Source: Diphasiastrum complanatum | Taxonomy: Eukaryota > Streptophyta > Lycopodiopsida > Lycopodiales > Lycopodiaceae | Direction: 5' to 3' | NCBI GenBank assembly: GCA_029204225.1 | Contig: CM055097.1 | Location: 72,891,716-72,955,715 of the forward strand | DNA length: 64,000 bases | Part shown: positions 11,371 through 24,471 of the stretch, one piece after another | Numbering within the stretch: the stretch's first letter is position 1 | Layout of the letters: the number at the start of each line of letters is the position of its first letter | Position numbers and translations under genes: made by a program | Notes under the pieces: generated by a model | The model's input: only the letters and a program-made list of their open reading frames with translations | Database searches by the model: none | Told to the model about the DNA's origin: nothing

Positions 11371-13270
11371 ACTGGTCACAGCTGTCAACATCAATGTGCA
11401 TCGTAAACAGTAACAATGAAGTTTATCATTGATTTCTAACAATGTGCCCAAGTAATCGACCTCATCTCGAGCAAATCCACATTTGGTTATCTTTGCAAAC
11501 AACTTGTATTCTCGAAGAATACTTAAAACTATATCCAAATGTTTCACATGCTCTTCCATGTTCCTGCTATATATCAGGTTGTCATCAAAGAATACCAACA
11601 CAAACAAATAAAGGTAAGGTTTAAAAATCCGATTCATAAGAGCTCGAAAAGTGGTAGGAGCATTAGTTAATCCGAAAGGCGTAACTTTGAATTTATAATG
11701 TCCCTTGTCAATTTGAAAAGCTGTTTTGCTGATCCTCTTCATTGACCTTAATTTGATGGTATCCTGAACCTAAATCTATCTTTGAAAAGATGTCGGCTCC
11801 CTCTAAGGCATCCAACAAATCATCCACCCTATGAATTGGACATCTATTTTTGATGGTCACTTTGTTAAGAACTCGATAATCAATACACATCTCGTTCCAT
11901 CTTTCTTTTTAACCAACAACACGGGAGAGACAAAAGGTGATTTACTTCGAACGATAAATTCTTGTGAGAGTAACTCTTAAACCTGTTTATAGACTTCTTC
12001 TTTTTCGGCCCTTGATAGTCTATAAGGTGGTAAATTGACTCGTTTAGTCCCTGATTCCAATTCAATGGGATGGTCCACAAATCTGGTAGGAGGTTCACCT
12101 TTGGGTAACTGATCAGCAAACACATCTGAAAATTTACCCAATATCTTCCGAATCTTTGAATCTTTCACACTTTGTTTTACCTTGGCCAATGGTTTTGTTT
12201 TGATTGACTTGTCCCTCAACTTCTTCGATCCTGAGCACAAACATTTCCACATTTGATCTAGACAACCTCTGAGCCTTCTCCACATAAATTAGCTGCAAAG
12301 TTGAATGTTGTTGAGTAGATTGAATGCTGTGTAGTTCAAATTGGTGTTCTCCTTGTCTAAAGCTCATTAGTCCTTGATCGAAGTTGATTGTCACATTTTT
12401 CAAGGTCTTAAGCCATTCCACCCCTAGTATAACATCAATTGGGCCTAGCTCCACAATATGGAAACTTGTTTTAAGAGTATAATCCTCGATTTGCAAGTTT
12501 ACCCTTGGGGTGATATTATTACAAGGAATGGTTACTTCATTGGCAATCTGTACTCTCATCTTATCACAATGATCCAGAGATGCTAAACTGCAGCTTCATA
12601 ATGACCTACTATTAAAGAAGTTATGCATACTACCACTATCTATTAAACAAAATACTTTTCTTCCATTAATTAATGCTTGCACACGGAAGGTTTTGTTAGA
12701 ATGGGATCCATTGAAAGCATTAAGAGATTTGCTCAGTAACTCAACTTTCTGATCCCTCCTAATGGCTCTTCCCTGCTATCCGTGGTCTGATTGATGATGT
12801 GGTGATTCATCATCAGACGAGGTGTCTTCCTTTCCTTCATTACATTGTGACGGGTCAGCGTCAATGACGTTCTCTAAAAAAGTGTTAATATTGTCTTCGT
12901 CATCTTCAACAATCAAGGAAACCCCTGCAAACTTAGCTTTATCACACTTATGCCCTGGTTTTCATTTTTGCTTACAAGTAAAACATAAGCCTTGTTGTCG
13001 CAGTCGATCTATCTGTGCCTTTGATTTGACAATTTTCACCTCCGGCTTGGCCTCCATGTTGCTCACTTGTTTCTTACTACTATTCCTCCTATCAACTTCT
13101 TTAACTGTCAGGTACTAGAGGATTATGCTCCTTTCCTTATCACATCGACAAATATAAGAGTTCCGCTCAGCTTCCCGCCCATGAACTTCATATATGGGTG
13201 CTCCCGATTTAGTCGACCACTTACCAGCATATTTAGTTCGGGTAGGGTAAGGTTTTTTCTTTTAATATAT
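11371..13270 (-). mobile_element. Ty3/Gypsy fragment 1: gag end, protease, start of reverse transcriptase
   Basis: From right to left: a gag C-terminus with zinc knuckle near 12990-12940 (CFTCKQK then a stop, then KPGHKCDKAKF); a retropepsin-like region at 12559-12300 (VILGVEWLKTL); a linker with PYRLSRAEKEEVYKQ at about 12000; then reverse transcriptase with [34 protein letters not shown] and the catalytic block VFFDDNLIYS, where family members usually have FFDDILIY. It is cut just after DEVDYLGTLL by Copia B's LTR. RNase H and integrase are absent. Multiple frameshifts and stops mean it is inactive. Confidence 0.9.
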
Positions 13271-13976
13271 TAAGTCAAACTTCCAATTGATGAAATTGAA
13301 ACAAGATTTACAAAGGAAATGAAACTTCAGAATTGAAAACTTGAATAAAACTTCCACTAATTTGATCATAACATTCTTAATATTGATCCAAATCACGAAA
13401 ATTTAGTATCTCTGAAAAGATAACAACAAGCTCTATTAGCCCATAGGATCAAATCAATGATTGAATGTGATTTGATAGGTCAAATTTACAACAGAACAGG
13501 TCTGAGAATTTTGAAGGAAGAAAACTAACAAAACTAGAGCTACGAATCAAGAATTGTCATAATCTTTTGGATACTAATCAAATGACCTACCATATGGATC
13601 AGATCAAAGCTAAAAAAATGCTCTAGAATCCTATGTATAGAAACTTGAGATTAAAACTCAGATCAAATCTGAAAAGTTCCAATCAAGTGAAATGAAATTT
13701 CTAATCACCTATTTTGACATCTTTTGGAAGAAGTGCAATAACTTTTGCATTTTTTATCCAAATGGCTTGAAAATTAGTGCAAATGAAAGCTAAGACAAAC
13801 CTTTACAAATGTATTGAATCAAATTATAAATAAAAAATGAGATTGAATGTCAAAAATTTGTTTGAGCAGCCCTGAAAATTTCAAAGTTAGAAATTAGCAA
13901 AAAGAAAGCTACAAAAACAATGAACTTATTAAATCTAGAGAAACTCACATAGAATCATCACGAATTTAGAATCTAT
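13271..13976. other. Noncoding leader of Gypsy fragment 1
   Basis: AT-rich DNA with repeated AAATTTGAAA/GATCAAATC words and no open frame of note, between the primer-binding site and the gag remnant. Confidence 0.5.
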
Positions 13977-13988
13977 GCTCTGATACCA
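13977..13988 (-). other. Primer-binding site of Gypsy fragment 1
   Basis: The minus strand reads TGGTATCAGAGC, complementary to initiator tRNA-Met, five bases from the LTR terminus at 13994. Confidence 0.8.
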
Positions 13989-13993
13989 AAAAA

Positions 13994-14520
13994 TGTCATG
14001 TGCCAAATCCCAAACTAATAGCAATAGCAATGAAATAAAGCTAGAAGCAAGAAGATAACAAGACATTCATGATAGCATATCAATAGAAAACTAGAAACAG
14101 TGAAATCACAATGTAATTGCATTAGCAATGAAAGAAAGAGTACAATCAATGAAAATGGAGCATTGATTCATGTGGATAGGGCACATGAGACCTAGCAATG
14201 GATATCCCTATGGCTTGCATTCACAAGGAAGCTAGAAGCTGTCACTTGCAAATGAGCCAAAAGATCCAAAAATTGTTGTCTCTTGCCTAGTTATAGAAAA
14301 TGCTCTCACTTAACTAAACTTAACTATCTTGAGGGATAGTTAGCCCTTGTTAAGTATTATTTAGGCTACATTGGGCCCTTATTGGCCTATTATCCTTATT
14401 AATACTTTGGAGGGCCTACAGAGGGAACTGCCTTGTTCTTAAGGTTAATAGTTCCTTTTGGGCCTACAAAGCTTACATATCGTGCATATATAAGCATGGA
14501 TGTACTAACAGTATATGACA
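13994..14520 (-). repeat. 5' LTR of Gypsy fragment 1
   Basis: Starts TGTCATG and ends TATATGACA, giving perfect 6-base inverted ends (TGTCAT/ATGACA) over 527 bp and lying next to the primer-binding site. No second copy was found in the window; the left half of the element is lost. Confidence 0.75.
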
Positions 14521-14667
14521 ATGCAAGGAATCAAGGATGAGAAAATCATAATTTAAATTCTTTCGTGTGTGAAGTCGCTTGATTTATCGCTTGAAGAGAT
14601 AGCTAATGCATTTGAGCAGTAAGTATATATCAATATTTTTTATTTAACCGCATCATTGATAACGCAA

Positions 14668-14745
14668 ATCGATACCCGGTATCGATCTCTGGTATGAGCA
14701 AGGAAGTCGATTCTTTAGATCGATACGCGGTATCGATCTCTAGTA
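14668..14745. repeat. Duplicated 19-bp palindromes ATCGATAC(C/G)CGGTATCGAT
   Basis: Two almost identical palindromic words at 14668-14686 and 14720-14738, each followed by CTCT(G/A)GTAT, so that a direct repeat of about 28 bp recurs at 52-bp spacing. They lie 100-200 bp upstream of the first coding trace of the methyltransferase-like relic. Function unknown. Confidence 0.85.
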
Positions 14746-14849
14746 TCATATGACTTTTTTATTGGATGGTTTTTGTGTTTTTCTTGATTGTTATGATTTG
14801 TTTATTCTAGCAATCATGTTTATTTAAGTTTATCTTTCTGGTCCAGACA

Positions 14850-16182
14850 CAAGACATATATGAGGATGCAGGAGCAAATGATAATCAAGTTCTACTGCTC
14901 GTCTTGGGAGCAAGTGCTGAAAGACTATCCTCAATCCAGTTCTAAGAGACCTTTAAGCTATTTTATATTGCATTCAAGAATATTGTGAGTTTGATTCTTC
15001 TCGCTTTCAAATAAGATATCATATTCATGAATTATTATAAAATTATCTTTTTTTATTTATGTTCTCCGCACTACTAAGTGTGAGTGATCCGAGTCTACTA
15101 GCATGTTTGCAAGCTTACATTGACAACATTATTTAATGGTAATGTCAGAAATTATGAGTGAATCCTCGGTCCCTAGAGTTTCTTGTTCCTGAAATTTTTT
15201 TAGCTTATATGGATTTGGCTCGGTTAGAGAAGGAGAGACGAAGTCTGATGGATGCGAGTTTGGTTGTGGATCCGCTTCTCTGTTGTTTTACATCTCCTAG
15301 AGATCCTCTCCGTGTGTGGCATTGGGCCATTTTCAGATGCGATGTGAAGGATATTGTTCAGATTGTGTTGAAAAAAGATTATACGCTCGTTGTTGTTGAT
15401 TTTTCCTATGGGTGCATCGCTTTGGAGAATTTTTTTTTTTCATTCCATTAATCAAGCTGTTGCTGTTGCTAAGGCTTTGAAAGACGAAACACATGTATAT
15501 GAATCCATGATTTGATATGAAATATTTTAATTTTATTAATCGTTTTGATGTTAGTAGAGTTTTTTTCACAATTTATTTTAGTTTGATTGATCAACGCTTT
15601 TGAAATGATGTCCGTTGATTATTTCTCTTTGATTAACAAATGTCGATGACAAATGTCGAGTGGCACGACATTGTAGAATGAGAAATGTCTCAAATGTTTT
15701 ATCCTTCCCATTTGTGACAAGAAAGCTTCGGTTCATAGATGTATCTCGGGCTATGGTTAATCCCTACCAGAAATCACAGAGACTAATTAGTAAATTAATC
15801 GATTTATTTTCTTATGAAAATGATTGGATTTTGGATCTTTGTTTTAGAACTGGCACCACTACAGTGTGTGCACTGAAAAAGAAGAAGAAATTGTATAGTT
15901 GTGGAAAAAAATTCAGTTCAAATGGCATTCATTATTCAGAGAGTTGTTGCAATTGACGATCTGCCTAATGTCGACGATGAAATGGGTGCATCTTTTTCCC
16001 ACAATAGTTAGAAAGTGCAGGTTGCCTCGTCAGAGCCACCACCTCTAAAGAATGAACCTAGAGATTTTGTTAATCTCCAAGATGAAGATATTGATGTTGT
16101 TAACGTTGGTGACGGCGATCACGACAGTGATGGTCAGTCTCGACCAATTCATAATGATCAAGAAGAAATATTGGATGTATAA
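14850..16182 (+). pseudogene. Broken beta-class (DPPY-type) DNA methyltransferase-like gene
   Basis: Three stretches together resemble an amino-methyltransferase of the N6-adenine/N4-cytosine type, with the catalytic motif before the SAM motif as in the beta class. At 15158-15451 the frame reads RCDVKDIVQIVLKKDYTLVV, then DFSYG at 15398-15412 in place of DPPYG. A slip in a run of T at about 15430 shifts the frame into a SINQAVAVAKALKD-like helix. At 15660-15890 comes NPYQKSQRLISKLIDLF, then DLCFRTGTTTV at about 15834-15866 in place of the FxGxGTT SAM-binding loop. A further frame change leads into IIQRVVAIDDLPNVDDEMG and an acidic Asp/Glu-rich tail that stops near 16182. The middle, between about 15520 and 15660, is missing or intronic. 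A possible upstream exon lies at 14850-14990, ending in GTGAGT. I recall related proteins from seed-free plants, but the family assignment needs a profile search. As it stands it cannot be functional. Confidence 0.5.
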
Positions 16183-17499
16183 CTTTGATTGAGAGTACAT
16201 AAATTACTATGTTGAGTGTATTTATTGTATGATAACAATTATTTGTTTTCTCAATTCTATCATGAGAGAGTTTTTAATAATCTATAGGCACTGTATTTTA
16301 ATGTTATTTTTTGCATTAAATTCTATATAACTAGCAAGAATGATTATACTTTTTTTATCACTCTGTGTTTTATCATGATTGTAATACAGATTAGAATTCA
16401 ATTTTAAAAATTTTAGTTCTCTATTATTGCATTTAAAAAAATATATTCTTTCATAATTTTATACACAATATGAATTATTGATTTTTTTTAGATTTACAAT
16501 TTTTTTTTGGATAAAAAAATAATGTGCATTTTTAAAAATTGACTAAAAAGTCTCAAATTTTATCAAGAATCTATTTTAGATAATCTTCAACTTTACTCAT
16601 TTGATACGCAACGGTGTTTACTTGCACCTCATTTTTGAGGTTGTTCATAAAAGTGAGATATTTAAAAAAAATTCGCTCATGGGATGTTGAATTTCACAAT
16701 ATTTTTATGCTATTGAGGTCGGAAGCTAGATTGTGTTGCACAAAGGACAACTTTATGATGATTGTCGACAATTTACAAAATAGTCTTATATTTTATATTG
16801 AATCAAATATTCATGTTGAAATATGAAAGCAATGTACATATATTGAATATTCAATTGGAAGGAAACCAATCTGTAAGGTTCCTCTTAAAAAAATTGATTT
16901 ACCAGAGGTAAAAAATGACTAATATTTTTTACCAGCAGTAAATTTTTTTACCTAATTCAGAATCAGAATTAAGAATTGGATAAATCATAATGTTCAGTTC
17001 TCAGAGCACAAGGTTGACTACAAACACTCGGATGCTGGAGCTTACTAATGGGAAATGGAAATTGATATTCATTGTGAATTAGTTGGAGGAATACATCATA
17101 ATTACAAACCTCGAGCCTCTAAACTACAAGCCATTCACGTGGTGCATGCTGCAATAATATCATCATTAATAGACATCACTTGAGAATCCGGTGAACACTT
17201 CAAAAGCGCATTATATAAATATATTGCTATTGCCATAACTTTGGTGTGTCTACGAGGATTTCTCTGAAACTACAAGTGATTTGCATGGCGCTGGAGCCTG
17301 CTGATGGCAGTAATAAGTATTTATTATCATAAACCTCCATCGGTCAGACAACCACCATCGCTCCTTCACTAGCTCGCTCCTTCATTACGCCATGACTAAC
17401 AACAAGCAACCAGTAAAAAATTTCAAAGGACGGGAAGAAAGCGTGGTAGCTCTAAAAGTTTCTAGAGAGGTAAAATTTTTTTTAAGTTGCTTTAGGCTG
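16183..17499. other. AT-rich DNA without recognised genes
   Basis: Long A/T runs and only short chance frames (for example 16614-16826). No element ends, tRNA or coding motif seen. Confidence 0.6.
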
Positions 17500-17617
17500 G
17501 GGAAGGCCCCTGCCCTGGGACCTTCCCCATTTTAAGGCCTTGGGCTCTCATGCGTGAGGCTCACTCCCGAGGGCCCAAGGCCTTAAAATGGGAAGGCCCC
17601 AGGCCAGGGGACTTCCC
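17500..17617. repeat. GC-rich foldback, about 48-bp arms
   Basis: The left arm 17500-17548 and right arm 17570-17617 are reverse complements with about four mismatches (shared core CATTTTAAGGCCTTGGGC); the loop is 17549-17569. It lies about 430 bp upstream of the oxidoreductase start codon. The base composition is strikingly GC-rich against AT-rich flanks. It is probably a small foldback/MITE-like insertion. Confidence 0.9.
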
Positions 17618-18042
17618 ATATACCTTTTTATATGTAAAAGTGTTCAAAAACTCAGAATCGAAGTTTATAAAACGCAGGTTTTTTGAGGATGACTCAAAAC
17701 AGTTTTGCTTTCTAGATCCTAATGATCGAAGGTTCCGAGAAAAAATGTTAATAGTGAAAAGGTCGACGCTTGACCTGCCGACCAAAGATCCAAGAGTTCA
17801 AGAAAAAACGAAAAAGGTTGCGTAAGGGATCATCCGATTGTAAAAACCTGTGTCTAATGTTCATAGTAACATATTATGTACGTTATCTTTGCTGAAACTT
17901 AACACGGCAGCTGCAGCAAACAGTTTCATCTTCTGCATCTGCATATCGTCCAGAGCCCATTTGGAGCACCAAGGAGTGCGGTCAGTGCAGATTCCATTAC
18001 AAGGCTGACTTTGCATAGAACCAGCACAAAGGTTTTACCAGT

Positions 18043-19674
<1,632 letters not shown>

Positions 19675-19953
19675 GCAATGAGCATTGACACTATTTCCCT
19701 GAAGGCAACAAATAGTACTTATGAATCAATAATCAGATTTTCATTGCTTGTGCTGGAAAACCTCTTTTGGGTTATCCTCAAAAAACCTCCATTTTATATA
19801 ACTTCTCAGTTTTTTGAAGACTTTTACTTATAAAAAGGTATATTTGGCATTTTACTTCATATGTTTGAACAGCATTAAATCATGCAAAGATGTGCACTCC
19901 TTTCTAAATTATGGTTTCACTTTTGTGAGTGACTTGTTTTATGGAAAACGACC

Positions 19954-20250
19954 TTAAATTGAGATCTATGGCAGATTATCATCTGTGAAAGAGACATCTT
20001 AAATTGAGATTTATGGCAGATTACATCTCGGAAAGAGACATCTGACATCATACACGTTACTAAATTTTGAAATCCTTAAAACTTTTGAAAAGCAGTTTGC
20101 AGGAAAGAATTTGGGGTAGCACATTAAAAAAGTAGATTAGCATTTGTGAAAACTACATGTGCACAATACTAAAGCTTGATGTCCATAAAAGTTTTCAAAA
20201 GCAGTTTACATCTCATAATCCATAAAGAATTTGGGGTAGCACATTATACC
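19954..20250. repeat. Two local direct duplications downstream of the oxidoreductase
   Basis: A 45-bp tandem duplication (TTAAATTGAGAT(C/T)TATGGCAG at 19954 and 19999), followed by a looser repeat about 120 bp apart in which AAAGAATTTGGGGTAGCACA occurs at about 20105 and 20225, each preceded by a TTTTNAAAAGCAGTTT word. Noncoding. Confidence 0.8.
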
Positions 20251-20299
20251 ATGGGTCAGAACCTATGGGCCAAAAAATTGTTCTGAGCTGTAATGTGAA

Positions 20300-20970
20300 A
20301 TGCCAAAAACAATGGGGAAAAGTTTTTTTTAGTGACATTTACACCCTGTTTGATGGCCATTCAATTGTGGCTCGACCTAGTGGCCTTGTCACCCAAATTT
20401 CCCATCACATCAAAACTGAAACGGTATTCTAGATCAACCAAATAAAAGAATTCTCGAAAGTCGTGGTTGAGGATGTAGAAAGGAGTGATGGTTTTAAGTT
20501 TGACGTTTTTTTCGAACTCATCACTAAGATAGGCCAACAAATCAATGTGGTATTCAACAAAGACATAAGGGAAGGATTCAACAACACGACCACATTCATT
20601 ACAACTTTTATCAGTCACACATTTGTATTTGCATTTAAAAGAGAGAGCTTGAGACAACATCCTCTGGGTGAAAACTTTAAATCTGGTAGGCTTAATGTTC
20701 TTGATCCTAGAAATGATCTTTTTGTTCCAACCATATTGGCTTTGATTTATTTCGCAATTCTCATTCCACCATGCATAGGGGAAAACTCTTCAAAAATACT
20801 AATGTAGATTTTGTTGTAAGTGATTTTACTATGATTGTTCTCAATGTGAGTTTTAGTTGTTGTGTCTTCCTCTTTATTTGGGGTAAAAGGACCATTATTA
20901 GATTGATTCATAAGGTAGTTGATAAGGGAACATTCTTTGTGGAAAAGGGCTAAACATGTGGAGGAATACA
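20300..20970 (-). mobile_element. LINE-type (non-LTR) retrotransposon remnant with zf-RVT-like end
   Basis: A minus-strand frame spanning about 20770-20361 reads WWNENCEINQSQYGWNKK, IKPTRFKVFTQRMLSQALSF, then CVTDKSCNECGRVVESFPYV. This is the pattern of the zinc-binding region that follows plant L1-type reverse transcriptases: W-rich lead, PTRWK-like motif, CxxC and HxxxxC-like spacing, with the last His/Cys pair degenerate. No reverse transcriptase core is left in the window. Confidence 0.55.
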
Positions 20971-21189
20971 TATATATCCATTTAGAAATATCATTTTTAT
21001 AAAGGTAATGGAAAAGTCTGGACGTTGAACTTTATCCTAGGGTTTATTCTTGTAATGACTTTTGAATTCCAAATAGGTTCATGCATATAAACTTGATTGC
21101 CTCCTCTCCAGTAGTGGACGAACTTCACATTTGTATACGTTGGCCATTTCTTCTTGATTTTACAATTGGTAAGGAGAAATGTCTTCATA

Positions 21190-21704
21190 GAATTATCATT
21201 TAAAACATTTGCGGGATTTCAAATGTAGCAAGGACTAATCTTCTATATATGAGATAGCATGAAGTGATCCAAGGGTCGAGAAGAACATGCAATCTTTTGA
21301 AACAGGAAATGACGGAGGACTCATTTTTTTTTTAAAGCTCTTACAATTTTTTGAAATTCACATAAATTTTGAATCTTGAATTCAAAAATTAGTTAATTTA
21401 TTGTAAGATGTTACATTTTACAAATATTTAAAATTTGGACCGAGTAATACAAGATATCTTAAAAATTTTACATTCAAATTGCTAAAACATACAAAATTAA
21501 TTGTGTATAATTTGTTATGATGAAAAATAATTGTTAAATTAGGTGAATTTAAAATCTCAAAACATTTTAGTTTTTTTTAAAAAAAATACAATATAAAATA
21601 TTTTGATTACATTTAATTGATGTGCGTGCCGAAAAGCTTTCAAATTTTCTATTTTTTTAATCTTTGAGACAATTTTACAAAATTGAAATTTTTTTGATGT
21701 ATAA
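21190..21704. other. AT-rich DNA without genes
   Basis: Dense A/T runs, about 75 percent AT by eye. No motif recognised. Confidence 0.6.
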
Positions 21705-22401
21705 GTGTCTGTTTGTTCGATTTTCTATAACAAACTGAAATTTTATCCCTTGTGCAAAATGACAAACATGAATTTTTTGGATTCCAACAAAAATTGTCAG
21801 ACTATAAAAGCCACCAACGCTAAGTGGAATAATAATCTCAGTGAAATCAATGTAGGGAGCCTCATTACATTTTCAGTTTCAGAAAATAGTGAAAATAGTT
21901 CATTTTGGATTGCTAAAGTGCGGCTTCATTCAAAGCAACGACAAGAGAGAAATTGTACGTGTGCATTGGATGTGGACCACTTTGACAAATGCTTTCATAG
22001 GAAGGTATGAATTAGAAATGTTGTAGTTAGATCCAAAGGGAAAAATGAAATGTCTAGAAAAAAATCAGCCACAAGTTGATGATATAAATCTTGAAGATGT
22101 GGATGTGCTTGCTTTGGATTTTGAGTTGACAATGACGAATCATTTACAAAAGTCAACAATATCAATTTTGCAAGAACATCTTGAGTTAATTGCACATCAA
22201 TCATCTTCAACTCGACAACAACGAAGCAAAGTCGCAATGCACATTCTTTTATTAATAATAGATGTCAACTTAGACAAAAATCTACCTATAGATTTTGACG
22301 ATGAAGATGAGGCATCAATTTCATCAACTGAAAATGGGAGTCTAGATAATATATCAAGCATTGAGTTGAGAGGAGTTAGTGAAAATTCCATGGAATTTTA
22401 A
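21705..22401 (+). other. Pair of unrecognised open frames with acidic tail
   Basis: Frames 21705-22010 and 22045-22401 may be parts of one decayed gene. The first contains INVGSLITFSVSENSENSSF followed by WIAKV, which looks like a small barrel-type module (FWIGKV-like) that I associate only loosely with plant transposon-encoded proteins. The second is hydrophilic and ends in an acidic DFDDEDEASISSTE stretch. Both lie in AT-rich DNA, and the frame shifts once between them (near 22010-22045). Function not recognised. Confidence 0.25.
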
Positions 22402-23252
22402 TTGTAAAAAAATAATATCAAAAATATTTTCAATGTTTTTAAGATTTTGTGTATTTGTATATAATACTTTCAATGTATTCTATGAGTTATTTTTAAATAG
22501 ATCATTATTCATGTATTTTATTTACATGATGGAGATCTTCAATATTTGTGTTTTAATGAAAACTTAAATTCTCTTGGACTTGGTGTATTAATTTTTTGAG
22601 TCAAAATGCATGTATGTATATTAGATATTTTGTAAACTTTGAGAATTTTTACACAAAAAAAGCATATTTTTGGGCACAATAAGATTTTGACCCATTTCAT
22701 TTGTGTTGTTTATTTTACATTTTTCTTTTCATGAATTAAAAATCTCATTTTAGCTACATCTTTGTTGGGTGTATCACATGTAATGGTGGTCCCCCCAATA
22801 GATTGAAATTATTAATTATTTGAGTAGAGGGCGTTGTGAGTCTTCTTAACTTGTGCTTTTTGGAGTCATCATTTAAATTTTTTTTGGTTTAGTTGGGAGA
22901 GGTGCAAAGGAATCAACAGATGTTTCTAGAGAGCTACATCTTCTTTTTGGAGGTGAAATAATTATGATTTCCTTAGATGTGTCATCGGGCTGGGAGTCCT
23001 TTTTTGAGAATGAGGCCAAGCTCTTGCAAGAGTACATTGACTTTACAGAGTTTGTCTTGGTAGCTTCTTTTTTCTCCAAAGCCTCAGCAACAATCAAGAT
23101 TGAAGCTTTCAACGTTTGAAAAAAGTAACAAAACCCATGCCTAGCATAAAGAACAATGAGTCAATTAAATAAAATTTTAGAGAAAGAGAGCAATATCATT
23201 CAAAACGGTCTTCAATTCTTCAACAAAAATGTTTCTCAAAATTCGATATTCA
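22402..23252. other. Spacer with one short minus-strand frame
   Basis: The frame at 23112-22873 on the minus strand (79 codons, Lys/Ser-rich, PPKRRCSSLE) matches nothing I recognise. Its position just inside an LTR-like terminus at 23253 would fit a decayed gag leader, but this is weak. The rest is AT-rich noncoding DNA. Confidence 0.3.
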
Positions 23253-23600
23253 TGTTGAAAGTACAATACAAAGGACCATAAATGAACCTACATAATGCTC
23301 CAAGAGTGATTGATTGATTGATACACCTATCTATTGCAAAACTAGTCATAAAATCTTGATTTAGAAAAGCAATATTGGATCCCACAATCAAGAGCAATCA
23401 AAACCATTGATCAAACATGGATTTTCGACCCCACACGTGTGTGGTATGGACTCCAGTACAGTCTATTATCAGAGATTAAGTGGAATCAATTTTAAATACC
23501 AAAGCATTTACAAAAACTCAAGACAAATCACCAATCTCCCACTATTGCAAACACCATTGGGTATTGCAAAAAATGAACATCAATGTCCAAAATGAACAAA
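23253..23600 (-). repeat. Decayed LTR related to the LTR at 8596
   Basis: From TGTTGAAAGT at 23253 the sequence follows the same order of words as 8596-8800 (GGACC.TAAATG, AAGAGTGATTG, CTATTGCAAAAC, ACAATCAAGA, TTGATCAAA). The preceding bases resemble a mutated primer-binding site (TCGATATTCA against CTGATACCA). The end is not defined. Confidence 0.5.
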
Positions 23601-23705
23601 AAAAAATACATCAATGTCCAAAATGAACAAAAAAAATTGTTAAATTTGAAAAGTTGTCAAGCCTCGAATTACACCAAATTTGATGACGTTTTTTTTTTTT
23701 TTTTT

Positions 23706-23746
23706 GGGCTAGAAAAAGCCTAGCGCCAGCGCTAGGCTTTTCCTGG
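23706..23746. repeat. Short perfect-core palindrome
   Basis: AAAAGCCTAGCGC and its reverse complement GCGCTAGGCTTTT face each other across two bases inside AT-rich DNA, directly after a long T run. Probably a small foldback. Confidence 0.85.
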
Positions 23747-23859
23747 CCATGTTCTTTTTACTTTTTTACTGATTTTGGACTGAGAAATCAGTGAAAAGAA
23801 AAAAGACCTAGCATCGGCATTTTGTGTTATTGGTAGACTAGATCCCTAAACCAAGGTGT

Positions 23860-24471
23860 GACTCTTATAACTACACCAAAAACAATCCAAACAGACTTCA
23901 CCACATTTATGATTAGTCTCCAAATTGTTAGTACAAGAGGAGCACGATTCAGAGGTTTATTTCTCTCTTTAGAAACTGTAGATAGATTAGATAGTAATCT
24001 GTAGTTCTAACAAACCCCATTAGGGGATATTAGAACTCAAAATCGGCCCTTTTGTCAAGATGTTTTTTTTTTTACTTTGCACGCTTTCAACTCTTAAGTG
24101 GCCCAATTAATGGTGTCCATCTCTGACGAACTGTTATAGTGGTTGACGGACAAAAATTGATTTTGCCTTTCTCGGCCAAATTTTTGTCATTTTTAAAAAT
24201 CCCGTCGAGTAGAACAAATGATTGTGATTGGACCACAATTACTGCTTGAATACTTTTTTGATGCCCGTATTTGTACACTCACGGTTGATTTGACGTCAAT
24301 AGTCGTAAATTGTAGTCAACTAATCCCTATAGTTTAGGAACTTCTTGTCATTCTTAGGTGTACCTCTCATTCTCTTCATTCTCTCCGTTCTCATTCATAC
24401 TCAACTTCCATAGACATATTTTGGACTAAGGGGACACATAATTGGAGGCACTGTAATCGTCTCAATCCGAA
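23860..24471. other. Noncoding spacer
   Basis: Repeat-like DNA with T runs and no coding motif. Confidence 0.5.

Noticed and set aside
17550-17825. 91-codon frame upstream of the oxidoreductase
   Set aside because: Begins inside the foldback loop and shows no homology or splice link to the gene.
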